Below, one piece after another: positions 1 through 10,800 of a DNA stretch of 64,000 nt. The stretch lies in NCBI RefSeq assembly GCF_008065135.1, contig NZ_CP042914.1, positions 3,763,404 to 3,827,403 of the forward strand, read 5' to 3'. Each line of letters opens with the position of its first letter. Within the stretch, counting starts at the first letter, position 1. This stretch comes from Roseimaritima ulvae (GTDB lineage: Bacteria > Planctomycetota > Planctomycetia > Pirellulales > Pirellulaceae). The notes beneath the pieces are model-generated. The model saw only the letters and a list, made by a program, of their open reading frames with translations. It was not told the origin of the DNA and did no database searches. The position numbers were made by a program, and so were the translations under genes.

Positions 1-159
1 ATTAACTGTTCGTTACGCGCCATCCGGACAAGCCTCCCGCTACGGATGCAAAAAGAATCAACCCCCGCAATCTACCGCCCCGGAGGCTTCTGTTCCATAG
101 GCGGCCCCCATCGTAGACGAACTCGCCAGAGTTTGGACGTTAGCGGGGAGGGGGGGGCA

Positions 160-300
160 CTCTCAACCGCAACGCGGTTCAACAACAAAGCCCAGGGTCG
201 CGCAGCGCACCCTGGGAATCCAGCCCCGTCACCCGCGAACCCTGAAGGGGTTCAACAATTCTTTCCGCACCGTGTCGCGTGGACGAGGAATGTTCGACCC
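160..300 (+). repeat. Hairpin repeat family 1, copy A
   Basis: The core is a hairpin with arms CCAGGGT and ACCCTGG around CGCGCAGCGC, at about 189-216. It is flanked by CGCAACGCGG on the left and by a second small GGGGTTCAAC segment on the right. A second copy in the opposite orientation follows at about 300-395. The two copies share the same order of blocks but have different, still complementary, arm sequences, which marks this as a genuine structured repeat rather than coding sequence. Confidence 0.7.
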
Positions 301-395
301 CGCTGGGGTCTACTGCGGGAATTTAACAAATCCTTGGGTGCGCTGCGCGACCCAAGGCTTTGTTGTCCGACCGCGTTGCGGTCAAGAACTTTCCC
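300..395 (-). repeat. Hairpin repeat family 1, copy B (inverted)
   Basis: Read on the minus strand, this repeats the block order of copy A: CGCAACGCGGT, ACAACAAAGCC, hairpin, then a GGGGTCGAACA segment. Its hairpin arms are CTTGGGT and ACCCAAG around the same CGCGCAGCGC centre. The arm changes relative to copy A are compensatory, so pairing is kept. The two copies face each other as an inverted pair. Confidence 0.7.
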
Positions 396-493
396 AACTT
401 ATTAATCACCTGTCCCCCCGGGAGGGTGGGGTGCTAATAAGTCACGCGGCTCCTTGTCTTCGGCTGCGAGGTAAATCAATCGACGTCCCCTCC

Positions 494-520
494 GATCCAC
501 GCTCTGGCGAGCGTAGCTAC
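494..520 (-). repeat. REP-like hairpin (GTAG family)
   Basis: On the minus strand this reads GTAGCTAC followed by a CGCTC-GCCA-GAGCG hairpin and TGGATC. The same element, with either identical or compensatorily changed stems, occurs at 33691, 44376, 44408, 44494, 44525 and 44556. A 5' GTAG tetranucleotide next to a short hairpin is the known signature of REP elements mobilised by RAYT transposases. No RAYT gene is present in this window. Confidence 0.7.
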
Positions 521-551
521 GAGCAAGGCCTGCAAACTCTGGCGAGTTCGG

Positions 552-1550
552 TCACAGCTTTCCGGCCGAACGGTAGCCTTCGACGGTTTGGTGCACCCGT
601 TCGGTCAGGCTGTAGGGGAAGGTATAGAGCGATTGCTGGTGAAGTTTGGTTGCGTTGCAGATCCACGAACCGGCGACCGCTTCACGAACTTTGTCGCGGT
701 TGATAAACGGACGTGGAAAGCCGATGCGATCGATCACTTCGCCGCCCACGCCGGCCACCTGCATCAACCAGCGGGGAATCGTCACCGCACGCGGTCGCCG
801 CCGCTGCAATTGTTCGGTGACCAAGTTGGTTAGTTCGGCAAACGTCAAACTTTGGCGATCGGCCACGTGGTAACAACCACGCAGGGGATCGTCTGTGGAT
901 AGCCGTCGACCCTGGTTGGCGACCGCGATCATGGCCGCGCAAAGGTCTTCGACGTGGGTAAACGAGTAACGATGCTGTTGGCTGTCCGGGACCAGGACCC
1001 AACCTCGGGCGGCCCACTGAAGGGCGCCCAACATATAGCGATCTTCGGGACCCAATACCGAAGGCGGACGCACGATGCTGATCGGCAGCTTGTCCGCCCA
1101 AGCCGTCAGCAATTGTTCGGCGGCTAATTTACTGCGTCCGTAACCGGATACCGGTTTCGGATCGGCGTCTTCATCCAGTGGTGCATCGGCCGTGGTGGGG
1201 CCGAGGGCGGCTAACGAGGACACGAACAGCAAGCGCGGTGGGCTGTCGCAGGCCGCGCAGGCTCGAGCGACGTTCTCGGTGCCCACGGCGTTGACTAGGT
1301 GAAAACCTTCCGCCGACCGGGCGAGCAAGGCGCCAGCCAGGTGAAACACGGTGTCGACGCCCTTGAACTTGCCCCGCAGCGAGCCCGGATCGGTGATGTC
1401 GACGCGATGGATCTGCTCACTCGGCAAACTCTGTGTCCAGGCGTCGTGACGATGGATGAACACCTGCACCTGATGTCCTGCAGCCTGCAATTGCCGGACC
1501 AATTGGCGTCCGATAAAGCCGGACGCCCCGATAACAACGATTCGATCCAT
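552..1550 (-). CDS. NAD-dependent epimerase/dehydratase family protein (extended SDR)
   Basis: The 332-residue protein starts with a Rossmann nucleotide-binding motif, VIGASGFIGRQL, at about residues 5-16. It carries the SDR catalytic pair as YGRSK at about residues 137-141. Length and motif order fit the extended SDR family (nucleotide-sugar epimerases, dihydroflavonol reductase-like and 3-beta-HSD-like enzymes). The substrate cannot be read from the sequence. The gene is divergent from the megasynthase across about 300 bp, so it might act in the same biosynthetic cluster (for example as a ketone reductase), but that is inference only; it could equally be an unrelated sugar-metabolism enzyme. 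Confidence 0.85.
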   Translation of the reverse strand: MDRIVVIGASGFIGRQLVRQLQAAGHQVQVFIHRHDAWTQSLPSEQIHRVDITDPGSLRGKFKGVDTVFHLAGALLARSAEGFHLVNAVGTENVARACAACDSPPRLLFVSSLAALGPTTADAPLDEDADPKPVSGYGRSKLAAEQLLTAWADKLPISIVRPPSVLGPEDRYMLGALQWAARGWVLVPDSQQHRYSFTHVEDLCAAMIAVANQGRRLSTDDPLRGCYHVADRQSLTFAELTNLVTEQLQRRRPRAVTIPRWLMQVAGVGGEVIDRIGFPRPFINRDKVREAVAGSWICNATKLHQQSLYTFPYSLTERVHQTVEGYRSAGKL

Positions 1551-1852
1551 GACAAAGGCCCGGATAGTCGGGGGGGCAAATTTGGGCGGAAGGTGGACAA
1601 ATCAATAGTTCACATTGGGATTTAGGCCCGATTATTGTGTGTCACCGGCACAATTGCTATCACCTGCCCGCATCCACACCCCCCGTTCCCCCGCCTGCTC
1701 GGAATGACCGTAACAATCGGCAGCCTTTAACGCTTGCCAAAGCTAGTACCGCACTAATTCCGAGATTCTTAGTGGTTCCTGTCCTCCGCTAGAGGTAGTC
1801 GGCGTTAGGGAATATAGGTAATCTGAACTTTATAGGTGGAAATCTCCCGAGG
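1551..1852. promoter_or_regulatory. Divergent intergenic region upstream of the megasynthase
   Basis: These 302 bases separate the divergent epimerase and megasynthase genes and must contain both promoters. No consensus -35/-10 pair stands out. A GAGG at 1849-1852 precedes the second in-frame ATG of the megasynthase (1862) by 9 bases, whereas the first ATG (1853) directly abuts it. This favours initiation at 1862. Confidence 0.5.
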
Positions 1853-4800
1853 ATGGCCTTCATGAACCTACCGCAAACCACGCAGCAAGCCCCGACGCTG
1901 GTCGACTTGTTGAGCCTGCGGGGCAGCGGGGCAGCCGCGAAAGACAACGGATACACGTTCCTGACGGGCGAAGATCAGCCAGGTGAGCGGCTGGGTTATG
2001 CCGAATTGGATCGGCAAGCTCGGCGGATTGCTGCGCGGTTGATGGCCGAAGGGCGGAGCGGTCAGCGGTGTTTGATCTTGTCCGCGCCTGGTCCGGCCTA
2101 TCTGGCGTCGTTGTTTGGATGTTTGTACGCGGGCGTGACGGCCGTGACGGCTTATCCGCCCCGAGCCCGTCGCAAGGACGAGCGATTGGAGGCGGTGTTG
2201 CACGACGCCGACGCCGGATTTGCGTTGGTCGATGCCGGGCTGTTTCGCCGCAAAGCCTTGCTCTGTCAGGCGACTAAAACGCTGGGCAAATTGGATTGGT
2301 TGGACGCCGATGCGATGCGGTTCTCCAGCGGAGCGTCGCATTGGGCACGGCCCGATCTGGCGCCCGACGACATCGCCATCCTGCAATACACGTCCGGATC
2401 GACGGCCAGTCCCCGCGGGGTGCAGCTGACGCATCGCAATCTGTTGCACAACCTGGAAGTCATTTTCGACGCTTTTGATTTTGGGCCTGCCGAACAGATT
2501 GGGGTGTGCTGGTTGCCGCCATACCATGACATGGGCTTGATCGGCGGCTTGTTGCAGCCGATGTATAGCGGGTTGTCGACCAGCGTGATGTCGCCGGCTT
2601 CGTTCATCCAGCGTCCCTTTCGGTGGTTGCGGGCGATCAGCGAGTTCCGCGGAAACATTTCAGGCGGTCCCAATTTCGCCTATGACCTGTGCGTGGAACA
2701 TGTCACCGACGAGCAACTGCGGAGCTTGGACCTGAGTTGTTGGACGTTGGCTTTCAACGGCGCCGAACCGATCGTCCCGGAAACGCTGGAACGGTTCGTG
2801 GAAAAATTCGCGCCCTGCGGTTTCCGAGCCGAAGCGTTTGTGCCCTGCTACGGGTTGGCCGAATCGACGCTGTTGGTGTCGGGCGGTCCACGTCGTGTGC
2901 CGCCGCGGACGCAAGTATTCGAAGGCGGTCGGCGGACCGTAAGCAGCGGCCGCGTCTCGCATCTGCAAACCGTCCGCATCGTGGACGTCAAAACCGGCAC
3001 CGTCTGTGCTCCCGGCGAAGAGGGCGAAATTTGGATCTCCAGTGACAGCGTTAGTAGCGGGTATTGGAACCGACCCGAGGAAACGCGGCAGACCTTCGCC
3101 GGTCGCTTGCCCAACGATGCCCGCGCCTACCTCCGCAGCGGCGACCTGGGGCGGATCGAAGACGATCATCTGTATGTCACCGGGCGGCTGAAGGACCTCA
3201 TCGTGCTGCGGGGTCGAAATCTGCATCCGCATGAACTGGAAGCCACGGCGGATCGCTGCCATCCGCAGTTGGTCGTCCATGGGGCGGCGGCCTTTACCGT
3301 ACAGCGTCCCTCGGATCAGACGTTGTGCCTGGCCGTGGTGTTGGAACTGAAGCGGGCCACCGACCCGCAACAATACGAAGCGATTGTGGCGGCGGTTCGC
3401 AGCCAAGTCGCCAGTGAGTTTGATTTGCAAGTGGAAGCCGTCGACCTGGTTCGCAGCGGCGTGCTGCCACGCACCTCCAGCGGTAAACCACGCCGTCGCC
3501 AAACCTGCGAAAAATTCGAAACCGGCGAGTTGTCGCCGCTGTTCGCCTGGCGTGCCGACGCGATGGTCGCTGCGCCGTCCGCACCCGCTGACGAACCCGG
3601 GCCGGCGAACATGCCGCAGAGCCAGATCCAGCGGTGGCTGGCCGAGCGGATTGCCAAGCAGGTTTCGATCCCGATCGAACGCGTGAATATCGAATCGCCG
3701 TTCGCCGAATTTGGGCTCGATAGCGTCAGCGCGGTGATGATCGCAGGCGAATTGGAGGAACGGCTGGGACGCAAACTGCCGGCGACCCTGTTCTACGACG
3801 CGCCTAATATTCGCGAAGTCGCGCGGATGCTCGGCGACGATGACCTGCCGCTGCCCTCCGCCGGTACCACTGATTTCCCGTCCGATCGTTTGGCCAACCA
3901 AGTGGCCGTGGTCGGCGTCGCTTGTCGGCTGCCCGGTTGCGACACGCCCGATGCGTTCTGGCAATTGATTCGCGAAGGACGTACCTCCGTCGGCGACACA
4001 CCGCCGGGACGCCGCGCGGCCATTTCCTCACGGATCACCACCACCCGCGCCGGTTGGTTGACCGATGTGGATCGCTTTGATGCGGCCCTGTTTGGCATCG
4101 CCCCCAGCGAAGCTCAGTGGATTGATCCCCAGCATCGGTTGTTGTTGGAAACCTGTTGGCAAGCGATCGAAAACGCGGGCTGCGACCCCAAGGGATTAGC
4201 GGACCGCAACGTGGGCGTGTTTGTGGGCATTTCCAACGATGACTACGGCAAAGCCATCGTGGCCAGTGGGATCCCACCTCGGGCCTATAGCGTGACCGGC
4301 AATGCGGCCAGCATGGCGGCTCATCGTGTTTCTTATCATCTGAATTTGCACGGCCCCAGCCTGTCCATCGACACGGCGTGTTCCTCATCACTGGTGGCGG
4401 TGCATCAGGCCCGTCGCAGCCTACAGGCCGGCGACTGTGATGCGGCGTTGGTCGCGGGAGTGAATTTGATTTTGCGGCCCGACGTCAGCGAAGGCCTCAG
4501 CGATGCTGGGATGTTGGCTGTCGATGGACTGTGCAAATCCTTTGACGCCCGGGCCAATGGTTATGTCCGCGGCGAAGGCTGCGTGGTGATGATGCTCAAA
4601 CGCGTCGCGGATGCCCGTCGCGATGGAGATCCGATCCTGGCGGTCCTGACCGGTTCGGCGGTCAACCAAGATGGTCGCACCAATGGCATCACCGCCCCCA
4701 ATGGTACCTCGCAGAAACGACTCATTGCATCAGCGCTGCGAGACGCGGATTTGCAACCCCAAGACGTGACCCTGATCGAAGCGCACGGCACGGGCACGAT

Positions 4801-7800
4801 CCTGGGCGACCCGATCGAATTCCAAGCGCTGCGCGATGCCTACGATGCGGACTCGGCTGACCTACCACCGTGCGTGATCGGATCGGTCAAAGCCAACATC
4901 GGGCATCTGGAGTCGGCGGCCGGGCTGGCCAGTTTGCTCAAAGCCGTCTTGGCGGTCCAACATGCCGAACTGCCGCCGCTGGCTCATTTCCGCGAGCCCA
5001 ATCCGCACTTGGCGCTGGAGGGCTCCCGGTTTCAACTTCCCACTGCCGCGGCCCCCTGGACCGCCGTGCGGCCGGTCGCCGCGGTCAGTTCCTTTGGGTT
5101 CGGCGGGACCAATGCGCACGTGTTGGTAGCCGGCACGCCTGCCTCGGCGGCTTCCGGATCGCCGCAGCCCGCTGCTCAGACGCAGTTGCTGGCCTTGTCC
5201 GCTCACAGCGAAGCGGCGGTGCGAGAATTGGCGGCCGGTGTCGGACGCACGTTGGCATCGGTCGATCGTCCCCTAGCCGACTTTGCGGCATCGGCCAACC
5301 GCAGCCGCACTTCGCTGGCGCATCGCGTTGCCGTGGTGGCCAACGATCGATCGAGCATGGCCGAGGGGCTGCAGGCTTTCTTTGCCGGCAAACCCGCGGC
5401 CGATGTGTTCCACGGGGTGGCTTCGCCGGGCGGCGCGCCCAAGGTGGCCTTCTTGTATTCCGGCCAGGGCGGGCAGTACGTGGGGATGGGGCGCGGGCTC
5501 TATCAGGCGTCATCGCAATTTCGCTCCTGGGTGCAGCGCAGCGAGCAGCTGTTGCGTGATGAATTCGATGATGGGGTCAAAGACTTCCTGTTGGGATCGC
5601 TCCGCGAAAAGGGGCGAAGTGCCGAAGGGAAACAATGTGCTGAAGGCAAATGCGAGCACGATCCTCGGCTGCGCAGGCCCTGCAGTCAGACCGCGCTGTT
5701 CGTGTTGCAGGTTGGCTTGGCGGACGTGCTGGCCGAAGCCGGCGTCAAGCCGCAAGTGGTGTTGGGACACAGTATGGGGGAATACGCGGCCGCCTGCCTG
5801 GCCGGTGTGATCCAACGCGAGGACGGCCTGCGGTTGACCGCCGCGCGAGCTCACCAGATCGACGCCCTGCAAACGCCTGGCGCCATGGCGATCGTGTTCG
5901 CTCGGCAAGAAGACATCCAGTCCCTGATCGCCGCTTCGCCGATTTCGTTTGCGGCCATCAACGGCCCCGAACAAGCCGTGTTGTCGGGCGAAGCAGGCGC
6001 CATGGACGTGTTCCTCTCGCGGTTAACCGATGCCGGGATCAACCACCGTCGCCTGCCTGTGGCCAGTGGGTTCCATTCGTCTTTGCTGGATCCGATCCTG
6101 CATGGCCTGCGGCGGACCGTGGAATCGTTTGAATTGCAAACGCCTCAGATCGAATTTATTTCCACTCTGACCGCGACGCCGGTAAGTGAGGAACTGCGAA
6201 CCGCCGAATACTGGATGCGGCACACCCGCCAACCGGTTCAGTTTGCCAAGGGACTGCAGGCGTTGCACAGCAGCCAGTGTCAGATCTTGGTTGAACTGGG
6301 GCCGCACCCCACGCTGTGTTCGCTGGCGGCGTTGAACCCCGGCAGCTCCGGAGCGCCGGTCGCCACGCTGCAACGCGGCACCGAAGATCGCTTGGCGCTG
6401 CAACGCACCTTGGCCCAGTTGTACGTTGGCGGCGTGGATCTGGATTGGCGAGCCATCGCGGGGACGATTCATGGCACGGCGGGCCGCCCTGTGGGACTGC
6501 CGACCTATCCCTTCCAAAGGCGACGCTTTTGGTTGGAGGGACTGGACGCCGCACCGCCGCGTGATCCAGCGTCCCAGCCGTCCTCCGAAACGAGGGAGCA
6601 GGCGACGGCCCGGGCGCCAGAACAAGCGGCCGGCGAGGAAGTGGCGGAACCGCAACAGCAGGAGCGGGACGAGCTGCAGAACTACGTCGAGCGCTTTGAT
6701 CAGGTGGAGCAATTGGTCGGACGCTACTTCGCCAGCAGCCTTGTCGCTTTGGGCTGGCGACCCGAGCCCGGACACTCGACAACGATTGACGATTTAGCTC
6801 GGCAGTTAAACGTCACGCCGGTCTACCAAAAAATGCTGCGACGGATTGTCGAGGTGTGCGCGGCGCAGGGCATGCTGCGTCACGATGATGGGCGGTGGAC
6901 CGTGCTGCGGTCGCTGAGCGATGACGCGGCGAGCAGCGAAGCGCTGGCGCAACGCATCATTTCCGCCTGCCCGCCCAGCGAACTGGAGATCCGTATCGCT
7001 CGTCGCTGTGCGGCGTCCTTGGATAAAGTCCTAACCGGCGAGATCGAACCGCTGGAGGTATTGATGCCCTCGGGCCGATTCGACGAGCTGGAAGCCCTTT
7101 ACGGTCAGTCGCCGATTGCACGGCAAGCTAATCGGTTGGTCGCTGAGCAGATCGTTGCGACGGCTCGGCTGCACGATAGGCCGCTAAGAATCTTGGAAAT
7201 CGGCGCCGGCACTGGTGGTACCACGGTCGCCATCTTGCAGCGATTGCGAGCCGAAGGGCTAGCTTGCGAGTACCATTTCACCGATACCTCGCCGGTATTT
7301 ACCACACATGCCAAGGACCGACTGCAATCCCGCTTTGCCGAGATACAGTACGGCCTGCTGGATATCGAACGGTCGCCCGCTGAGCAAAACTGGACGCCGC
7401 ACAGCTTTGATTTGGTGTTGGCTGCCAACGTGCTGCACGCCACCAGATCGCTGCAACAGTCGTTGCATAATACACGCGACCTGCTGGCCCAGGGCGGCCA
7501 ATTGGTGTTGCTGGAAAGCACCGACCAACGCTCCTTGCTGGACTTGATCTTCGGAATGACTCCCGGTTGGTGGCGTTTTGAGGATACGGATCTGCGGCCC
7601 ACGCATCCCTTGCTGATTGCGTCCCAATGGGAGCGTTTGTTATTGGACTGTGGTTTCGAGAACTTGACCCAGCGGCCCGCGCATCCGGTCGACCACGAAC
7701 AACTTGCCTGTCAAACCGTGATGGTTGCCGCCATGCCTATCAGCAATGAATCGTTGCCCCTCAATGAACCAGCCGCCGACGACTCGGCGGTTGCAGAGAC

Positions 7801-10800
7801 GTTGTCGCCGTCCGCCATGCGGTTGCGGCAGACGCCCGCCGCGCAGCGTCCGGCAGTGTTGGAACAGATGCTGGCCGAGCGTTTGGCGACGATCCTGGGA
7901 TTGGAAACCGCCGAGCTGGATGTCGAGCAACCGGTGAACAATCTGGGCGTCGATTCACTGATGGCCATCCAGCTGAAAAACCGCGTGGAAAGCGAATTGG
8001 GGCTGAACATTCCGATGGTGGCCTTCCTGCAAGGCCATAGCGTTCGTCAGCTGATGGAAAAGGTGTTGGAGCAACTTGATGCCACGATGCCGGCAGAAGT
8101 TCGCCTGGGCGCAGGTTCGCCGGCAGCGACGCCATCGGCCGAGTCGTCACAGGTTGACTCGTCCCACGCCGTTGGGGATGCAGCCGATTCAGCGTCGGCA
8201 GCGGCCACGCGAGTGATCCGTTCGACCGCCTCGGAAATCGTGCCCCAGGTGCGATTGCAAGTCGAATCGCAAGCCCCGCAAGCAACCACCGAGGATGGCT
8301 TGACCGTGCTGGGGCCGTTGTCGGTGGGGCAGCAATCGCTGTGGACCATCCATCAGTTGGCTCCCGATAGCCCGGCCTACAATTTTGCCTTTTTGGCTCG
8401 CGCCGTGCCCGCGCCGGATATCCGAGGCGGCCGGGTCTATCTAGCCATCGATCGCCTGCAGTCCGCAGTCAATGAACTGCTGGAACTGCATCCGGAACTG
8501 CGGACCTACTACCGGATGTGGGGCACGCGGCCGATGCGGGTGAACGCCGCCCATTTAGAATTGCCCGTCGAAGAACGCGATTGTGCGGATTGGTCGACCG
8601 AGCGGCTGTTGGCAATGGTACGAGAGGAAGCCGACAAGCCGTTTGATTTGCACCACGGTCCGGTGATCCGGTTCCTGTTGTTGCGACACGACGAGGGCGA
8701 CATGCTGTGCATCGTGTTGCATCACATCGCGGCGGACCTGTGGTCGATGGACATGTTGGTTCAACAGCTCAGCCGCTTGTACGTGTCCCCGGGATCGGTC
8801 CCCGCAGCGGACAACCCGGTGGGCTACAACCACTATGTGCAGTGGGAACAAGGGCTGGCCGAAAGTGAAGAAGGCGATCGGTTGTGGCAATTCTGGAAAG
8901 CAAAACTCGAGGCCGCGCCTCGGATTTTGCAGTTGCCCACCAGCCACCCCCGGCCCGCTCAGCAAACTTATAACGGTCGGGCGCATGGTTGGTCGCTGAC
9001 GCCGGAGTTGACGCAGTCGCTGCGATCGCTGGCGGGACGAGAGAAAACGACTTTGTTTACGACCATGTTGTCGGCTTATCAGGGGTTCCTGTCCCGCATC
9101 TGCGGCCAACAGGACTTACTGGTTGGCACGGTCGTCGCCAATCGGGCGCGCAGCGAATGGGAACAGGAGGTAGGGTACTTCCTGAACCAGTTGGTCGTGC
9201 GTTCCCAAATGCAAGATTCGACGACATTCCGCGACCTGTTGAGCCATACCCGCAATGAGATGCTGGAGGCTCTGGAGCATCATCAGATGCCCTTTGCAGA
9301 CTTGGTCAGTCGATTGGGCATTGAACGGGATCCCAGCCGGCCTCCGCTGGTACAGACGATGTTTATTTGGGATAAGCCGCGGCACCTGCGAGACTCCAAA
9401 TTTGGCGGTGGGGGAAATGACTTTGCCGCCCTGCGGTTGGAACCGCTGCTGATGGAACAACGCGGTGCACCGGTGGACCTGACGCTGATCGTGTTTGAGT
9501 TGGAGGATCGGTTGTCGCTGGCGTTTCGTTACAACACGGATCTGTTCACGCCCGCGGCCATCGAAGCTTTGGCCGATGGCTTTAGCGCTTGCCTGACGTC
9601 GCTGATTCGGCAGCCCGACCAGCCCATCATCGAAGCTCCGTTGTTATCTCGGGCTGGGTATCAACAACAGATCGTGCAGTGGAACGACACGCATCGTCCT
9701 TACGAGCCCACCACGTCGCTGGATTTGTTTGAACGGCTTGTCGCGACGCAAGGCGACGCCCCGGCCATCGCGACCACTTCGGCAACACATTCCTATGCCG
9801 AACTGGACGACCAAGCCAACCGGATTGCCGACAAATTGGCCGTGGCCGGTGTGAACAAGGGCGATTTCGTTGGCATCTCCCTGCCGCGCGGCATGCAGGC
9901 GGTGGCTTCTATTTTAGCGGTTTGGAAACGGGGGGCGGCCTACTTGCCTCTGGACCCGGATTATCCCGATGCCCGTTTGCAATTCATGGTCGACGATGCG
10001 GCGCCCACGGCCATCCTGTCTCATGACGAACATCGGTTCCAAGTCCCCACCATCTCGCCCGATGTCGATCCCGACGCCGAGGTGCAGCCACGCGTCGCAT
10101 CGCATCGCTCTCTGCAAACCGATGACCCGGCGTACATGATTTACACCTCCGGTTCCACCGGTACACCCAAGGGTACCGTGATGCGGCATCGCGGTCTGTG
10201 CAATCTGGCACTGTCCCAAATTGAGGTGCTCCATACCCGCAGCGAAGACCGCATCCTGCAGTTTGCTTCGCTGAACTTTGACGCCTCCGTATTTGAAATC
10301 GTGATGGCCTTAAATACGGGAGCGACGCTGTGCATTCCCGACCTTCGCAGCGACCAACCGACCAGCAGCGTCATTGTGGAACAAATTCGCAGCCTCGAAG
10401 TGACCGTTGCGGTGCTGCCGCCTTCGATCCTGTCGACGCATCGGGGAGATGATCTGCCGGCCCTGCGGATGGTGGTTTCGGCCGGCGAAGCTTGCACGCC
10501 CAGCTGTATCCGTAACTGGGCCCATGGGCGGACCTTCTTTAACGGCTACGGCCCGACCGAAGCGACCGTGTGGTCGACGATTTACCAGGCCCATGATGAC
10601 AGTCCGCCACCGATCGGACGTCCGATCCCGAATTCCAAAGCCTATGTGCTGGACGCCAATCAGCAACCGCTGCCGATCGGCGTGCCGGGAGAGCTGTGTG
10701 TGGCCAGTCCTGGTCTGTCGCTGGGGTACCATGCCCGGGCCGAATTGACCGCCGAAAAGTTTATTCCTAACCCGTTCTCCAGCGACGAAGACGCCACGCT

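Larger units (their letters stand above)
1..551. other. Repeat-rich non-coding region
   Basis: No convincing gene is seen here. Short open frames exist but have no recognisable domain and follow the repeats. The region holds two inverted copies of a hairpin element (about 160-300 and 300-395) and one GTAG-type REP-like hairpin (494-520), annotated separately. It lies downstream of the epimerase gene on the minus strand, so it may also contain that gene's 3' end signals, but no clear T-run terminator is visible. Confidence 0.6.
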
